Source: Candidatus Scybalocola fimicaballi
GTDB taxonomy: Bacteria > Bacteroidota > Bacteroidia > Bacteroidales > Paludibacteraceae
Assembly (NCBI GenBank): GCA_002317115.1
Contig: DCIP01000124.1
Span: 1-41,410 of the forward strand
DNA: 41,410 nt
Direction of reading: 5' to 3'
Below, piece by piece: positions 1 to 7,976 of the stretch. The notes below the pieces were generated by a model, which was not told the DNA's origin, searched no databases, and was given only the letters and a program-made list of their open reading frames with translations. Made by a program: the position numbers and the translations under genes. The first letter of the stretch is position 1. The number at the start of each line of letters is the position of its first letter.

Positions 1-28
1 TGCTTCGGTTTATTTCCGAATTGCATTG

Positions 29-58
29 CAAAGGTAAGTGCTTTTTTTAATTCTGCAA
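29..58 (-). promoter_or_regulatory. Putative leftward promoter for a gene beyond the left edge
   Basis: On the minus strand TACCTTTG (complement of 29-36) matches the Bacteroidetes -7 consensus TAnnTTTG exactly. An ATTG (complement of 55-58), one base off the TTTG -33 element, lies 18 bases upstream. It would transcribe leftward out of the window. The -33 match is imperfect and the target gene is not visible, so confidence is moderate. Confidence 0.45.
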
Positions 59-82
59 TAGCTTTGGCTGATTTTTTTTACG

Positions 83-120
83 TTAAAAATCACTTTTTTA
101 TTTATTTGATTGATTTTTAA
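83..120 (-). terminator. AT-rich inverted repeat after the NusG-like gene
   Basis: TTAAAAATCA at 83-92 is perfectly repeated in inverted orientation at 111-120 with an 18-base loop, just past the stop of the gene ending at 138. The stem is nearly all A/T, so it is a weak terminator candidate. Confidence 0.3.
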
Positions 121-137
121 TCGATTGTAAAATGCAC

Positions 138-1460
138 TTATTTTCTGCTTTTTTGTAGCCCGGCTTCGATAAGTTCTTTCTTAGTAAGCTTGCGGATTTC
201 CGAACTGTTGACTTCTGTACCTTTGAAATAGCTCATCAGGCCATCCAAATTGCAAAAAGTGATAAACAACTTGTCTCCTTTGTGCATGATCTGACCGATT
301 TTCTGGTGTAGCGCACTCTCTTTATTGAAATACCTTACATATTCTTTGTCTATGAAATCATCGGCTTCCAAAGTGATGTTTGTAAGATTTGAGTTGACGA
401 TAAACTTGAAATCGTCCATGCTCCTGTCGCTGATTGTCATCGCCTTGTTTGTGATGTCGATTTTTCTAGACTCACGAACCAAGAGTCTGGAGATATAGCC
501 TCCGTCCCAAGTCTTGTCTGTCTCTAATTTTAACAAGTCGTTGATTGATGTGCGGATGAAAAGGTAGCCGGGGCAGAAAAGTGCTTTACGCTGCTCTGTG
601 GCTTGGCTGCTTCCCTTTTTGACCTCTTTCCAGAAAATTGGCAAGTAGGTTTCAAATTGAATTCCCAACTCTTCTCCGTTCGACTGTTCTTCCTTATACT
701 TCATCCATCGTGTAAGCCTATTCTCAAGAGTTTGCTCAGAACCACGAGATGCTCTCAGCACCATCCAATGCCTCTCGTTGTTTATCTCATCGTAACCTTT
801 AGCTTTCTTGGCATCTTTATACTCCTGCCTGAAATCACCGGACTCATTGGCAGTACCCTTAGATACAATCATAAATAGGGTAGTGTCTATCACTTTAAAG
901 TAGAATTTGTCTGTTTCCACTTTTCCGCGCATCTTGACCAGTTTGCCAGCCAGCACCACGCCACCTTGCACTACCAGTGTCGCATGGACAGCTTCTTTAG
1001 GGGTGGCACTTACTCTGAATAAGTTTTGTGGTTTGTGCGTGATTATCCAACGTAGAGTGTTGACTTCATTTTCGTCAGCCACGCGTATTGTTCCGCTGTT
1101 GCTTTTTCTGGATGCGTCTGCGGTGATCTGCTTGCTGTTTAACTCATTGAGCATTCCGTTCAATTCCTCTTCTGTACATTTCACCCAGCATGAGAACTTG
1201 ATGTTGTTCATGATCGCCTCGTAATATCCGTCCACATCTGTGGAATTTGAAGGGATAAGGAAGCTGCGTTTGTTGTCGTCGACGTCGGTTTTGTCTTCGT
1301 CGCCCACAAATTCTGCATTATTTCCGAAAAGGTCTGTGTTTATTGCATTTACCTTTTCTATAATTATATTTCTAAAGGCGTCTAATTCCTTTCTTTTAGT
1401 AAGATTTACTCTGTACCAGTTGAGCTCAGATTCATTAATTGCCTTTGAAAATTGTGTCAT
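138..1460 (-). CDS. NusG/UpxY-like transcription antiterminator with two NGN-like halves
   Basis: This 440-residue protein is probably a specialised NusG paralog that modifies RNA polymerase on a polysaccharide operon. The best evidence is residues 231-312: HWMVLRASRGSE, then ETYLPIFWKEV (270-280), then FCPGYLFIR (295-303), the NGN pattern of a Trp start and a PLFPGYLFV-like strand. Residues 15-110 look like a weaker copy: WYRVNL at 15-20, SFLIP at 66-70, then an acidic helix. A KOW-like stretch (about 160-200) follows the first half and another (about 360-415) the second. Typical NusG and UpxY proteins are about 170-190 residues, so this is more than twice the usual length. It is transcribed away from the polysaccharide genes, unlike Bacteroides UpxY genes, which lead their operons. 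The NGN assignment of the second half is fairly secure; the duplication and the regulatory role are inferred. Confidence 0.65.
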   Translation of the reverse strand: MTQFSKAINESELNWYRVNLTKRKELDAFRNIIIEKVNAINTDLFGNNAEFVGDEDKTDVDDNKRSFLIPSNSTDVDGYYEAIMNNIKFSCWVKCTEEELNGMLNELNSKQITADASRKSNSGTIRVADENEVNTLRWIITHKPQNLFRVSATPKEAVHATLVVQGGVVLAGKLVKMRGKVETDKFYFKVIDTTLFMIVSKGTANESGDFRQEYKDAKKAKGYDEINNERHWMVLRASRGSEQTLENRLTRWMKYKEEQSNGEELGIQFETYLPIFWKEVKKGSSQATEQRKALFCPGYLFIRTSINDLLKLETDKTWDGGYISRLLVRESRKIDITNKAMTISDRSMDDFKFIVNSNLTNITLEADDFIDKEYVRYFNKESALHQKIGQIMHKGDKLFITFCNLDGLMSYFKGTEVNSSEIRKLTKKELIEAGLQKSRK

Positions 1461-1484
1461 CTTAATTTAATTTTGTTGCTTTTG

Positions 1485-1492
1485 CGAAAGTA
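1485..1492 (-). promoter_or_regulatory. Putative -7 element for the NusG-like gene
   Basis: The minus strand reads TACTTTCG (complement of 1485-1492), one base from the TAnnTTTG consensus, about 25 bases upstream of the start codon. No convincing TTTG -33 box lies at the right distance, so this is a tentative promoter. Confidence 0.4.
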
Positions 1493-1511
1493 TACATTTT
1501 TTCACATTTAT

Positions 1512-1542
1512 TTTGTCTAAAATAGAGTTTTTGTTACCTTTG
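1512..1542 (+). promoter_or_regulatory. Bacteroidetes-type promoter of the polysaccharide locus
   Basis: TTTG at 1512-1515 and TACCTTTG at 1535-1542 match the -33 and -7 consensus exactly, with a 19-base spacer. Transcription should start near 1548-1550, about 150 bases before the first gene. No other equally good plus-strand promoter was found between here and 21988, so it may drive most of the locus. Confidence 0.75.
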
Positions 1543-1548
1543 TAATGT

Positions 1549-1658
1549 TTTTCCCCTTATTTCGCAGGTGAAAATTCAAATTTGACGGGGAAAAGAGCAA
1601 AATCTCTTTGATTTTAGTATACTATTAGTCTAGCTCATTATTTTTAGAAAATATTGAG
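1549..1658 (+). promoter_or_regulatory. Structured leader with overlapping hairpins, possible attenuator
   Basis: Three inverted repeats lie in the leader. Stem A pairs TTTTCCCC (1549-1556) with GGGGAAAA (1587-1594). Stem B pairs AAAGAG (1592-1597) with CTCTTT (1604-1609) and is followed by GATTTT. A and B share 1592-1594, so both cannot form fully. Stem C pairs 1634-1644 with 1648-1658, 10 of 11 bases, with a 3-base loop. A perfect 10-base palindrome TAGTATACTA lies at 1615-1624. The layout fits an attenuator read by a NusG-like antiterminator, but stem B is short and its U-run poor; the function is inferred. Confidence 0.5.
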
Positions 1659-1699
1659 TAATAACTTTATGCGTCTAAAATAATCTAAACGAGAGTAGG

Positions 1700-2980
1700 T
1701 TGAAATCAACAAATCAATATAAAGTTTGTGTCATCGGGCTTGGCTATGTCGGGCTTCCTCTTGCACGCCTTTTTGCGACGAAATTTGAGACCATTGGTTT
1801 CGATGTCGATCAAAAAAGGGTGGATTCGATTATGAATTGTGAGGACTCGACGAAGGAAATCGATGTGAATTTGCTTTCCGACGCGATTAAAAACCATGGA
1901 TTCCGTTGCACAACCGATGAAAAGGAGATTTCAGGCTGCAATTTTTACATTGTCGCTGTGCCGACTCCGATAGATGAGTACAACCGTCCTGATCTAAAAC
2001 CGTTGCAGGAGGCAAGTAGGGTGGTAGGAAGAGTGATCAGCAAAAACGATATTGTGGTGTACGAATCCACCGTCTACCCAGGAATGACAGAGGAGGAGTG
2101 CATTCCAATTGTGGAAGAAGTAAGCGGTTTGAAATACAACGTTGATTTCTTCGCTGGTTATTCACCGGAGAGAATCAATCCGGGAGATAAGAAACATACC
2201 GTCGAGACAATAAAGAAAGTGACATCCGGATCGACTCCAGAGATTGCTGATATTGTCGACGGAATATATAACACTGTGCTGATCAACGGCACACACAAAG
2301 CTCCGAGCATCAAGGTGGCTGAGGCTTCCAAGATAATCGAGAACACTCAGCGCGACGTCAATATCGCATTTTTCAACGAGTTGGCGAAGATTTGCAACGC
2401 AATGGGAATCGACACCCATGATGTGATAGAGGCAGCGTCGACGAAATGGAACTTCATAAAGTTGACTCCTGGACTTGTTGGCGGCCATTGCATCAGCGTC
2501 GACCCATACTATTTGATACAGAAAGCCCAGGTGTACGGTGTCATGCCACGCGTGATGTACGACGCGAGAAAATTGAACGACGGCATGGGCGATTATGTTG
2601 CGACACAGGTGATTAAATGCATGAATAAGAAAGGTGTGCTTGTGAAAGACGCGAGTATCCTTATCTTAGGATTCACATTTAAGGAAAACTGTCCAGACAT
2701 ACGCAACACCAAAGTGGCGGACATCTGCCATACATTATATGAATATACTTCGAACATCACAGTCTGTGATCCACATGCGGATGCAGAAAAAGTGAATTCG
2801 ATATATGGAATACAATTAAGCAAAGAAATTCCATCCGCAACATACGATGCGATTGTATTGGCAGTCGCACACGATGAATATAAAAACATCAACGTCTCCA
2901 ACCTTAAAAAGAATCCAAACAGCGTCGTTTACGATGTGAAGGGAATATGGGATAGAGAAGTGGTGGATGGAAGACTGTGA
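1700..2980 (+). CDS. UDP-N-acetylhexosamine 6-dehydrogenase (TviB/WbpO-like)
   Basis: It oxidises C6 of a UDP-HexNAc, most likely UDP-GlcNAc or UDP-GalNAc, to the uronic acid with two NAD per turn in the cytoplasm. Visible features are the Rossmann loop GLGYVGLPLA near residue 13, YSPERINPGDKKHT and ENTQRDVNIA as in the TviB/WbpO branch, and the catalytic Cys264 in GGHCISVDPYYL. The 426-residue length is normal. The start is TTG: an in-frame TAA at 1676-1678 precedes it, no in-frame ATG lies between, and the Rossmann strand begins eight codons in. This is the first gene of the plus-strand locus. Its base composition is closer to the flanking genome than to the genes that follow. The exact substrate (GlcNAc or GalNAc) cannot be fixed from sequence. 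Confidence 0.88.
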   Translation: MKSTNQYKVCVIGLGYVGLPLARLFATKFETIGFDVDQKRVDSIMNCEDSTKEIDVNLLSDAIKNHGFRCTTDEKEISGCNFYIVAVPTPIDEYNRPDLKPLQEASRVVGRVISKNDIVVYESTVYPGMTEEECIPIVEEVSGLKYNVDFFAGYSPERINPGDKKHTVETIKKVTSGSTPEIADIVDGIYNTVLINGTHKAPSIKVAEASKIIENTQRDVNIAFFNELAKICNAMGIDTHDVIEAASTKWNFIKLTPGLVGGHCISVDPYYLIQKAQVYGVMPRVMYDARKLNDGMGDYVATQVIKCMNKKGVLVKDASILILGFTFKENCPDIRNTKVADICHTLYEYTSNITVCDPHADAEKVNSIYGIQLSKEIPSATYDAIVLAVAHDEYKNINVSNLKKNPNSVVYDVKGIWDREVVDGRL

Positions 2981-3101
2981 GGAGGAAATTGATTTGGAAT
3001 CGAAAAACAATCATGTAAACTTTTAAATAATTATCACTTACTATAATACATTGGGTTAAGTGTTTTATAATTATTTGAGAAAGAGAAAAGATTTAAGGAA
3101 G

Positions 3102-4535
3102 ATGTCGTCTGATCTAAAGTCAATAACAAAAAAAGGATTGTTTTGGAGTTTCATTGAGAGATTTGGAACTCAAGGAGTTCAGTTTCTATTTGGAATTATA
3201 CTTGCGAGATTACTTTCTCCAGAAGCTTATGGAATTATTGCCATGCCTATGGTGTTTTTAGGATTGGCTCAAGTATTTGTAGATAGTGGTTTCTCTGCGG
3301 CTTTGGTAAGAAAACCGGATTTGACGGAAGAAGATTTATCCACAGCTTTTTATTTTAATGTTGTTGTTGGAATTGTTTGTTATTTATTATTATTTGGATT
3401 ATCTCCGCTTATCGCGGAATTTTATAATACTCCGATATTGTCAGACTTGTTGAAGGTAACGGCATTGACCACATTGTTAAACCCTTTGTGTATAGTGCAG
3501 CAGACTATCTTGACTAAAAAGATTGATTTTAAGACACAGGCAAAAGTGTCGTTGCTGACTACAATATTGGCGGGAATCGTAGGAATATACATGGCATTCA
3601 ATGGTTATGGTGTTTGGTCTTTAGTCGTACAGCAGGTTGGAGCTGCATTGGGAAGAGTAATTGCTTTGTGGAAAATGTCAACATGGAGACCAAAAACGGG
3701 ATGGTCTTCAGAATCCTTCCGTTATTTATGGAATTATGGCAGTAAAATGCTTACTTCAGGATTGCTTGATACCATTTACAATAATATTTATCCTATAGTG
3801 ATTGGTAAATTTTATTCAGCTGATAGTTTGGGTGTATATACAAGAGCTCAACATTTCGCTGAACTACCGTCCTCAAACGTAACAGGTGTGCTTCAGAGAG
3901 TAACGTTTCCAGTGTTGAGTGCAATACAAAATGAGGATGATCGTTTGCGTCGCAATTATCGTCAGTTGATTAAACTGTCGGCTTTTGTTGTTTTCCCATT
4001 GATGGCCTTATTAGCAGGTATCGCGGATCCATTGATTAGAATTTTATTGGGAGATAAGTGGATTGACGCTATTCTTTTGCTTCAGTTGATATGTTTTGCA
4101 AGAATTCTTTATCCGCTTCATGCTATCAATTTAAATCTTTTGCAGGTAAAAGGTCGTACGGATCTATTTTTGAAATTAGAGATCCTTAAAAAAATGGTTG
4201 GTATTGCTATTATGTGTTATACGATTCCAAGAGGATTAGTAACAATGGCTACAGGTCTAATCATATCATCATTTTTATGTTTGATTCTCAACACTTATTA
4301 TTCAGGAAAATTAATTAACGTTGGTTATTTGACACAAATGAAGGATGTATTTCCTATGTTGATAGTGTCGATTATTATGACGTCATTGATGTTTGTTTTG
4401 AATAATTTGTTGCGAAATGAATATGTACAACTTCTGTGTAGTGCATTGTTTGGTTGTTCCTTTTACTTATTGATGAGTAAGTTGTTTATGAAAGAACAAT
4501 TTGATTATGCTTGCTCATTACTGAATAAAAAGTGA
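3102..4535 (+). CDS. Wzx-type polysaccharide flippase (WzxC-like, MOP superfamily)
   Basis: This integral membrane protein should flip undecaprenyl-pyrophosphate-linked repeat units across the inner membrane. It opens with ITKKGLFWSFIERFGTQGVQ and LLSPEAYGIIAM, the signature of the WzxC/polysaccharide-synthesis family, and then shows about 12-14 hydrophobic segments. I start it at the ATG at 3102 (477 residues), because it sits behind AAGGAAG and matches the family start; an upstream in-frame GTG at 3060 would add 14 charged residues. It follows the dehydrogenase after about 120 bases and is one base away from the next gene. With the EpsG-like gene at 13045 it defines a Wzx/Wzy-dependent pathway. 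Confidence 0.9.
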   Translation: MSSDLKSITKKGLFWSFIERFGTQGVQFLFGIILARLLSPEAYGIIAMPMVFLGLAQVFVDSGFSAALVRKPDLTEEDLSTAFYFNVVVGIVCYLLLFGLSPLIAEFYNTPILSDLLKVTALTTLLNPLCIVQQTILTKKIDFKTQAKVSLLTTILAGIVGIYMAFNGYGVWSLVVQQVGAALGRVIALWKMSTWRPKTGWSSESFRYLWNYGSKMLTSGLLDTIYNNIYPIVIGKFYSADSLGVYTRAQHFAELPSSNVTGVLQRVTFPVLSAIQNEDDRLRRNYRQLIKLSAFVVFPLMALLAGIADPLIRILLGDKWIDAILLLQLICFARILYPLHAINLNLLQVKGRTDLFLKLEILKKMVGIAIMCYTIPRGLVTMATGLIISSFLCLILNTYYSGKLINVGYLTQMKDVFPMLIVSIIMTSLMFVLNNLLRNEYVQLLCSALFGCSFYLLMSKLFMKEQFDYACSLLNKK

Positions 4536-4536
4536 T

Positions 4537-5649
4537 ATGTCGATGACAGCGAAAATGAGAAACTCAAATATAGAGTTGTACAGAATTATAGTGATGATTC
4601 TTATTGTGGCTCATCATTATGTGGTAAATTCTGGTTTGGTTGAAGTTATTGAGGAAACTCCCATGTCATCCAAGGACTTTTTTTATCTTTTGTTTGGTGC
4701 ATGGGGAAAAACAGGAATCAATTGTTTCGTGCTAATTACTGGTTATTTCATGTGTAAGACAGAGATTTCCTTAACTAAATTTTTGAGACTCTTCCTTTGG
4801 ATATTTACTTATAGTATTATAATAACAGGAATTTTTACGTTAGTAGGATATACACCATTGCAATTGTCTAAAATGTGGATGGAAATTGTTCCGTTTAGAA
4901 ACATCACTTTGAATTTTGGTACTTGCTTTATGTTGTTTTACTTGTGTATCCCATTTCTGAATATTCTTATTAATAATATGACGAAGAGACAACATGCATT
5001 ATTGATTATGTTACTCATGTTTATATACACTTTGCATGGTTCAGTTCCGAAAGTGGATGTTTATATGAATTATGTTTCTTGGTTTTGTGTTGTCTACTTC
5101 ATAAGTTCATATTTGAGACTTTATCCGTTGAAAAAAGATGACGATAGGACATTTTGGTTGGTTTTAACGATTATTTCTTGGAGTTTGTCTATTTTAAGTA
5201 TATTCTTTTTGAGTTTTATTCAAATGAAATATACAGATAATATTCAAGTCAATTTTTCGTATTTATTGATAAGTGATAGTAATTCTATTCTTGCTTTGAG
5301 TAATGGTGTGACTTCATTTATGTTATTTAAGAATATTACTATAAAAAAATCCAAGATTATCAATACGATATCTGCTTGTTCATTTGGTGTGCTTATAATA
5401 CATGCCAATTCTAATACTATGAGAATGTGGCTGTGGAACGATATTGTTGATTGTGTAGGCCATTATGATGTTGAGTTTTATTGGCTATATGCGATAGCTT
5501 CTGTATTATGTATTTATTTAGTTTGCACATTGATAGATTTGATAAGGATGAATACAATAGAGACACCTTTATTGAATGCATCAGAAATGGTATGTAAGAA
5601 GATTTGGTGCAAATTTAGAAATCAAGAAAATGACGAAAAAGGACAATAA
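4537..5649 (+). CDS. Acyltransferase 3 family membrane protein
   Basis: This is a probable O-acetyl or other acyl transferase that decorates the repeat unit at the membrane. The N-terminus carries the family motif RNSNIELYRIIVMILIVAHH, including the conserved His of the first helix, followed by GINCFVLITGYFMC. About ten membrane segments follow in 370 residues, the usual size for the family. The start lies one base after the stop of the flippase, so the two are translationally linked. The acceptor sugar and acyl group cannot be read from the sequence. Confidence 0.85.
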   Translation: MSMTAKMRNSNIELYRIIVMILIVAHHYVVNSGLVEVIEETPMSSKDFFYLLFGAWGKTGINCFVLITGYFMCKTEISLTKFLRLFLWIFTYSIIITGIFTLVGYTPLQLSKMWMEIVPFRNITLNFGTCFMLFYLCIPFLNILINNMTKRQHALLIMLLMFIYTLHGSVPKVDVYMNYVSWFCVVYFISSYLRLYPLKKDDDRTFWLVLTIISWSLSILSIFFLSFIQMKYTDNIQVNFSYLLISDSNSILALSNGVTSFMLFKNITIKKSKIINTISACSFGVLIIHANSNTMRMWLWNDIVDCVGHYDVEFYWLYAIASVLCIYLVCTLIDLIRMNTIETPLLNASEMVCKKIWCKFRNQENDEKGQ

Positions 5650-5650
5650 T

Positions 5651-6766
5651 ATGATTACGGTAACATCTCCGTTACTTCCCAATTTGGACGAGTTTTATGA
5701 CATGCTTAAAGATATATGGGAAAGTAAGTGGATCACTAATAATGGATCATTCCATAAGCAGTTAGAACAAGAGTTGGCTTCTTATCTTAAAGTTCCATAT
5801 ATTTCTTTGTTTACCAATGGCACGCTTCCGCTTTTGACTGCTTTACAGGCTATGCGTATTACGGGAGAAGTCATAACGACTCCATATTCATTTGTTGCCA
5901 CAACTCACTCTTTATGGTGGAATGGATGTAAACCAGTATTTGTTGATGTCGATCCACAAACTGGAAATCTTGACCCTGATAGAATTGAGGCTGCAATAAC
6001 ACCAAAAACGACAGCCATAATGCCAGTGCATGTTTATGGTAAGCCATGTGACACAAAACGTATTCAAGAAATTGCAGATAGATATGGTTTAAAAGTGATT
6101 TATGATGCTGCGCATGCGTTTGGTGTAGAAATAAATGGGACATCTGTTTTGAATGCTGGTGATATGAGTACGCTTTCATTTCATGCCACAAAAGTATACA
6201 ACACTATTGAAGGAGGTGCTATGATAATGAAAGATGAAGAAACCAAAAGAAGAATAGATGATCTAAAGAATTTTGGTTTTCATGGAGAGACTACTGTTGT
6301 TGCTCCGGGAATCAATAGTAAGATGGACGAAGTTCGTTCTGCTTATGGCTTGCTTAATTTGAAACAGGTGGATTCCGCTATTGCTGCACGTAAAAATGTG
6401 GCTAAGAGATATTATGACGAACTTAAGAATGTAAGAGGAATTTCTTTTTTCCCATATCTCAAAGATACGTTTGAGAGTGACCATTTACGTTACAATTATG
6501 CGTATATGCCTATGTTTATAGATGCAGAGAAGTATGGTTTGACTCGTGATGAACTTTATTTAAAAATGAAGGAATCAAATGTGTTGGGAAGAAGATATTT
6601 CTATCCGCTAATATCTGAATTCAATACATATAAAGGTTGCCCAGGTTCGGAGAAATCTAATCTTCCTGTTGCTCATAAGATGGCTGAAAGTGTTATATGT
6701 CTGCCAATGCATCATGCACTTTCTCAAGAAGATATGGATCGTATATTAGAATTGATCGTAAAGTGA
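5651..6766 (+). CDS. DegT/DnrJ/EryC1/StrS-type sugar aminotransferase
   Basis: This PLP enzyme transaminates a nucleotide-linked keto sugar, probably a dTDP-4-keto-6-deoxyhexose as in VioA or WecE-type enzymes. Evidence includes WESKWITNNGSFHKQLE near the start, FTNGTLPLLTAL for PLP phosphate binding, DAAHAFG with the PLP-nitrogen Asp, and the Schiff-base Lys181 in HATKVYNTIEGG. I chose the ATG at 5651 (372 residues): it gives the normal family start MITVTSPLLPNLDEF and follows the upstream stop by one base. An ATG at 5630 is the alternative. The next three genes look like the rest of its pathway, and the WecF-like transferase at 10654 supports a TDP-4-amino sugar product. Confidence 0.85.
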   Translation: MITVTSPLLPNLDEFYDMLKDIWESKWITNNGSFHKQLEQELASYLKVPYISLFTNGTLPLLTALQAMRITGEVITTPYSFVATTHSLWWNGCKPVFVDVDPQTGNLDPDRIEAAITPKTTAIMPVHVYGKPCDTKRIQEIADRYGLKVIYDAAHAFGVEINGTSVLNAGDMSTLSFHATKVYNTIEGGAMIMKDEETKRRIDDLKNFGFHGETTVVAPGINSKMDEVRSAYGLLNLKQVDSAIAARKNVAKRYYDELKNVRGISFFPYLKDTFESDHLRYNYAYMPMFIDAEKYGLTRDELYLKMKESNVLGRRYFYPLISEFNTYKGCPGSEKSNLPVAHKMAESVICLPMHHALSQEDMDRILELIVK

Positions 6767-6770
6767 CATT

Positions 6771-7976
6771 ATGAAACAAAAAAAGTTAATGCTTCTTGGA
6801 GGTATCCGTTATCTCCTTCCTGTTATTAAGGCCGCTCATGAACAAGGCTACTTTGTAATCACAGCTGATTACCTTCCTGATAATATTGCTCATAAATATT
6901 CTGATAAATATGTTAATGTAAGTATTATAGATAAGGAAGCTGTTTTAAGAGTCGCTAAAGAGGAGCAAATTGATGGAATAATGTCTTTTGGAGTAGATCC
7001 TGGAGTGGTTAGTGCATCTTATGTCCAGAATCAATTAGGATTACCTTCTTTTGGCCCATTTGAATCTGTTGAAATCCTTCAGAACAAGGATAGATTTCGT
7101 GCCTTTTTGACGAAAAATGGATTCAATGTGCCATGGGCTTTTGGATTTGGAAGTAAAGATGAAGCATGGACATCAAGAGATAAATTTAGCTATCCACTTA
7201 TTGTAAAGCCTACAGACTCTGCGGGAAGTAAAGGATGTACACGTGTAGATAGTGAACTTCAATTAAAGTATGCGATAGAATATGCGTTCAAGTATACAAT
7301 TAGCGGACATATAATTATAGAGGAATTTTTGGAGAAAAGAGGCTGTTCATCAGATACTGATAGCTATGCAGAAAACGGACAATTGAAGTTTGTTAGTTTC
7401 TCTGCACAGAGATTTGATGTTTCTGCTGTCAATCCATATACACCTTCGGCATATTCATGGCCTTCTACATTTACAACAGAGGAAGAAAAATATTTGACTT
7501 CAGAAATACAGAGACTCATCACTCTTTTGGGAATGAAAACGTCAGTTTTCAATATTGAAACTAGAGTAGGTATTAATAACAAACCATATATAATGGAGCT
7601 CACTCCAAGAGGCGGTGGTAATAGACTTTGTGAAATGCTTCGTTATGCGACAGGTGTTGATATGATTACTGCTATAACGCGTGCAATAGTTGGAGATAAT
7701 CCTGGAGATATTGAGCAGAAACCTTATAATGGGCATTGGGCTGAAATAATTCTTCACGCGGATACTGATGGTGAGTTTGTTGGATTAGAGATTGATCCTG
7801 CATTGCCAGCGGAAGTAGTTGAGGAGGATCTTTGGGTAAAGACTGGTGATCATGTTCATGGATTTGAGGCGGCAAATGATGCTATTGGTACTCTTGTGCT
7901 TCGATTTGAGAATGAAACTGATTTGGAAAAAGCAATAGAAAATCAGAGTTTGTGGCTAAAAGTAGTAACGAAGTAA
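6771..7976 (+). CDS. ATP-grasp ligase, probably acylating an amino sugar
   Basis: This 401-residue ATP-grasp enzyme joins a carboxylate to an amine through an acyl phosphate. It starts with a Rossmann-like pre-ATP-grasp domain (KKLMLLGGIRYLLPVIKAA). The ATP-grasp core shows YPLIVKPTDSAGSKG, with the ATP-binding Lys and glycine-rich loop, and IMELTPRGGGNRL, with the metal-binding Glu and Asn. It begins four bases after the aminotransferase and overlaps the next gene by one base (TAATG). The likely role is attaching an amino acid or other acid to the new amino group; that substrate is inferred from position only. Confidence 0.8.
   Translation: MKQKKLMLLGGIRYLLPVIKAAHEQGYFVITADYLPDNIAHKYSDKYVNVSIIDKEAVLRVAKEEQIDGIMSFGVDPGVVSASYVQNQLGLPSFGPFESVEILQNKDRFRAFLTKNGFNVPWAFGFGSKDEAWTSRDKFSYPLIVKPTDSAGSKGCTRVDSELQLKYAIEYAFKYTISGHIIIEEFLEKRGCSSDTDSYAENGQLKFVSFSAQRFDVSAVNPYTPSAYSWPSTFTTEEEKYLTSEIQRLITLLGMKTSVFNIETRVGINNKPYIMELTPRGGGNRLCEMLRYATGVDMITAITRAIVGDNPGDIEQKPYNGHWAEIILHADTDGEFVGLEIDPALPAEVVEEDLWVKTGDHVHGFEAANDAIGTLVLRFENETDLEKAIENQSLWLKVVTK

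Noticed and set aside
1489..1622. AGTATAC motifs flanking the locus promoter, as in an invertible phase-variable promoter
   Set aside because: The shared match is only about 7 bases and GTATAC is itself a palindrome, so it occurs easily by chance in AT-rich DNA. Known invertible capsule promoters have longer inverted repeats, and no recombinase gene is in the window.
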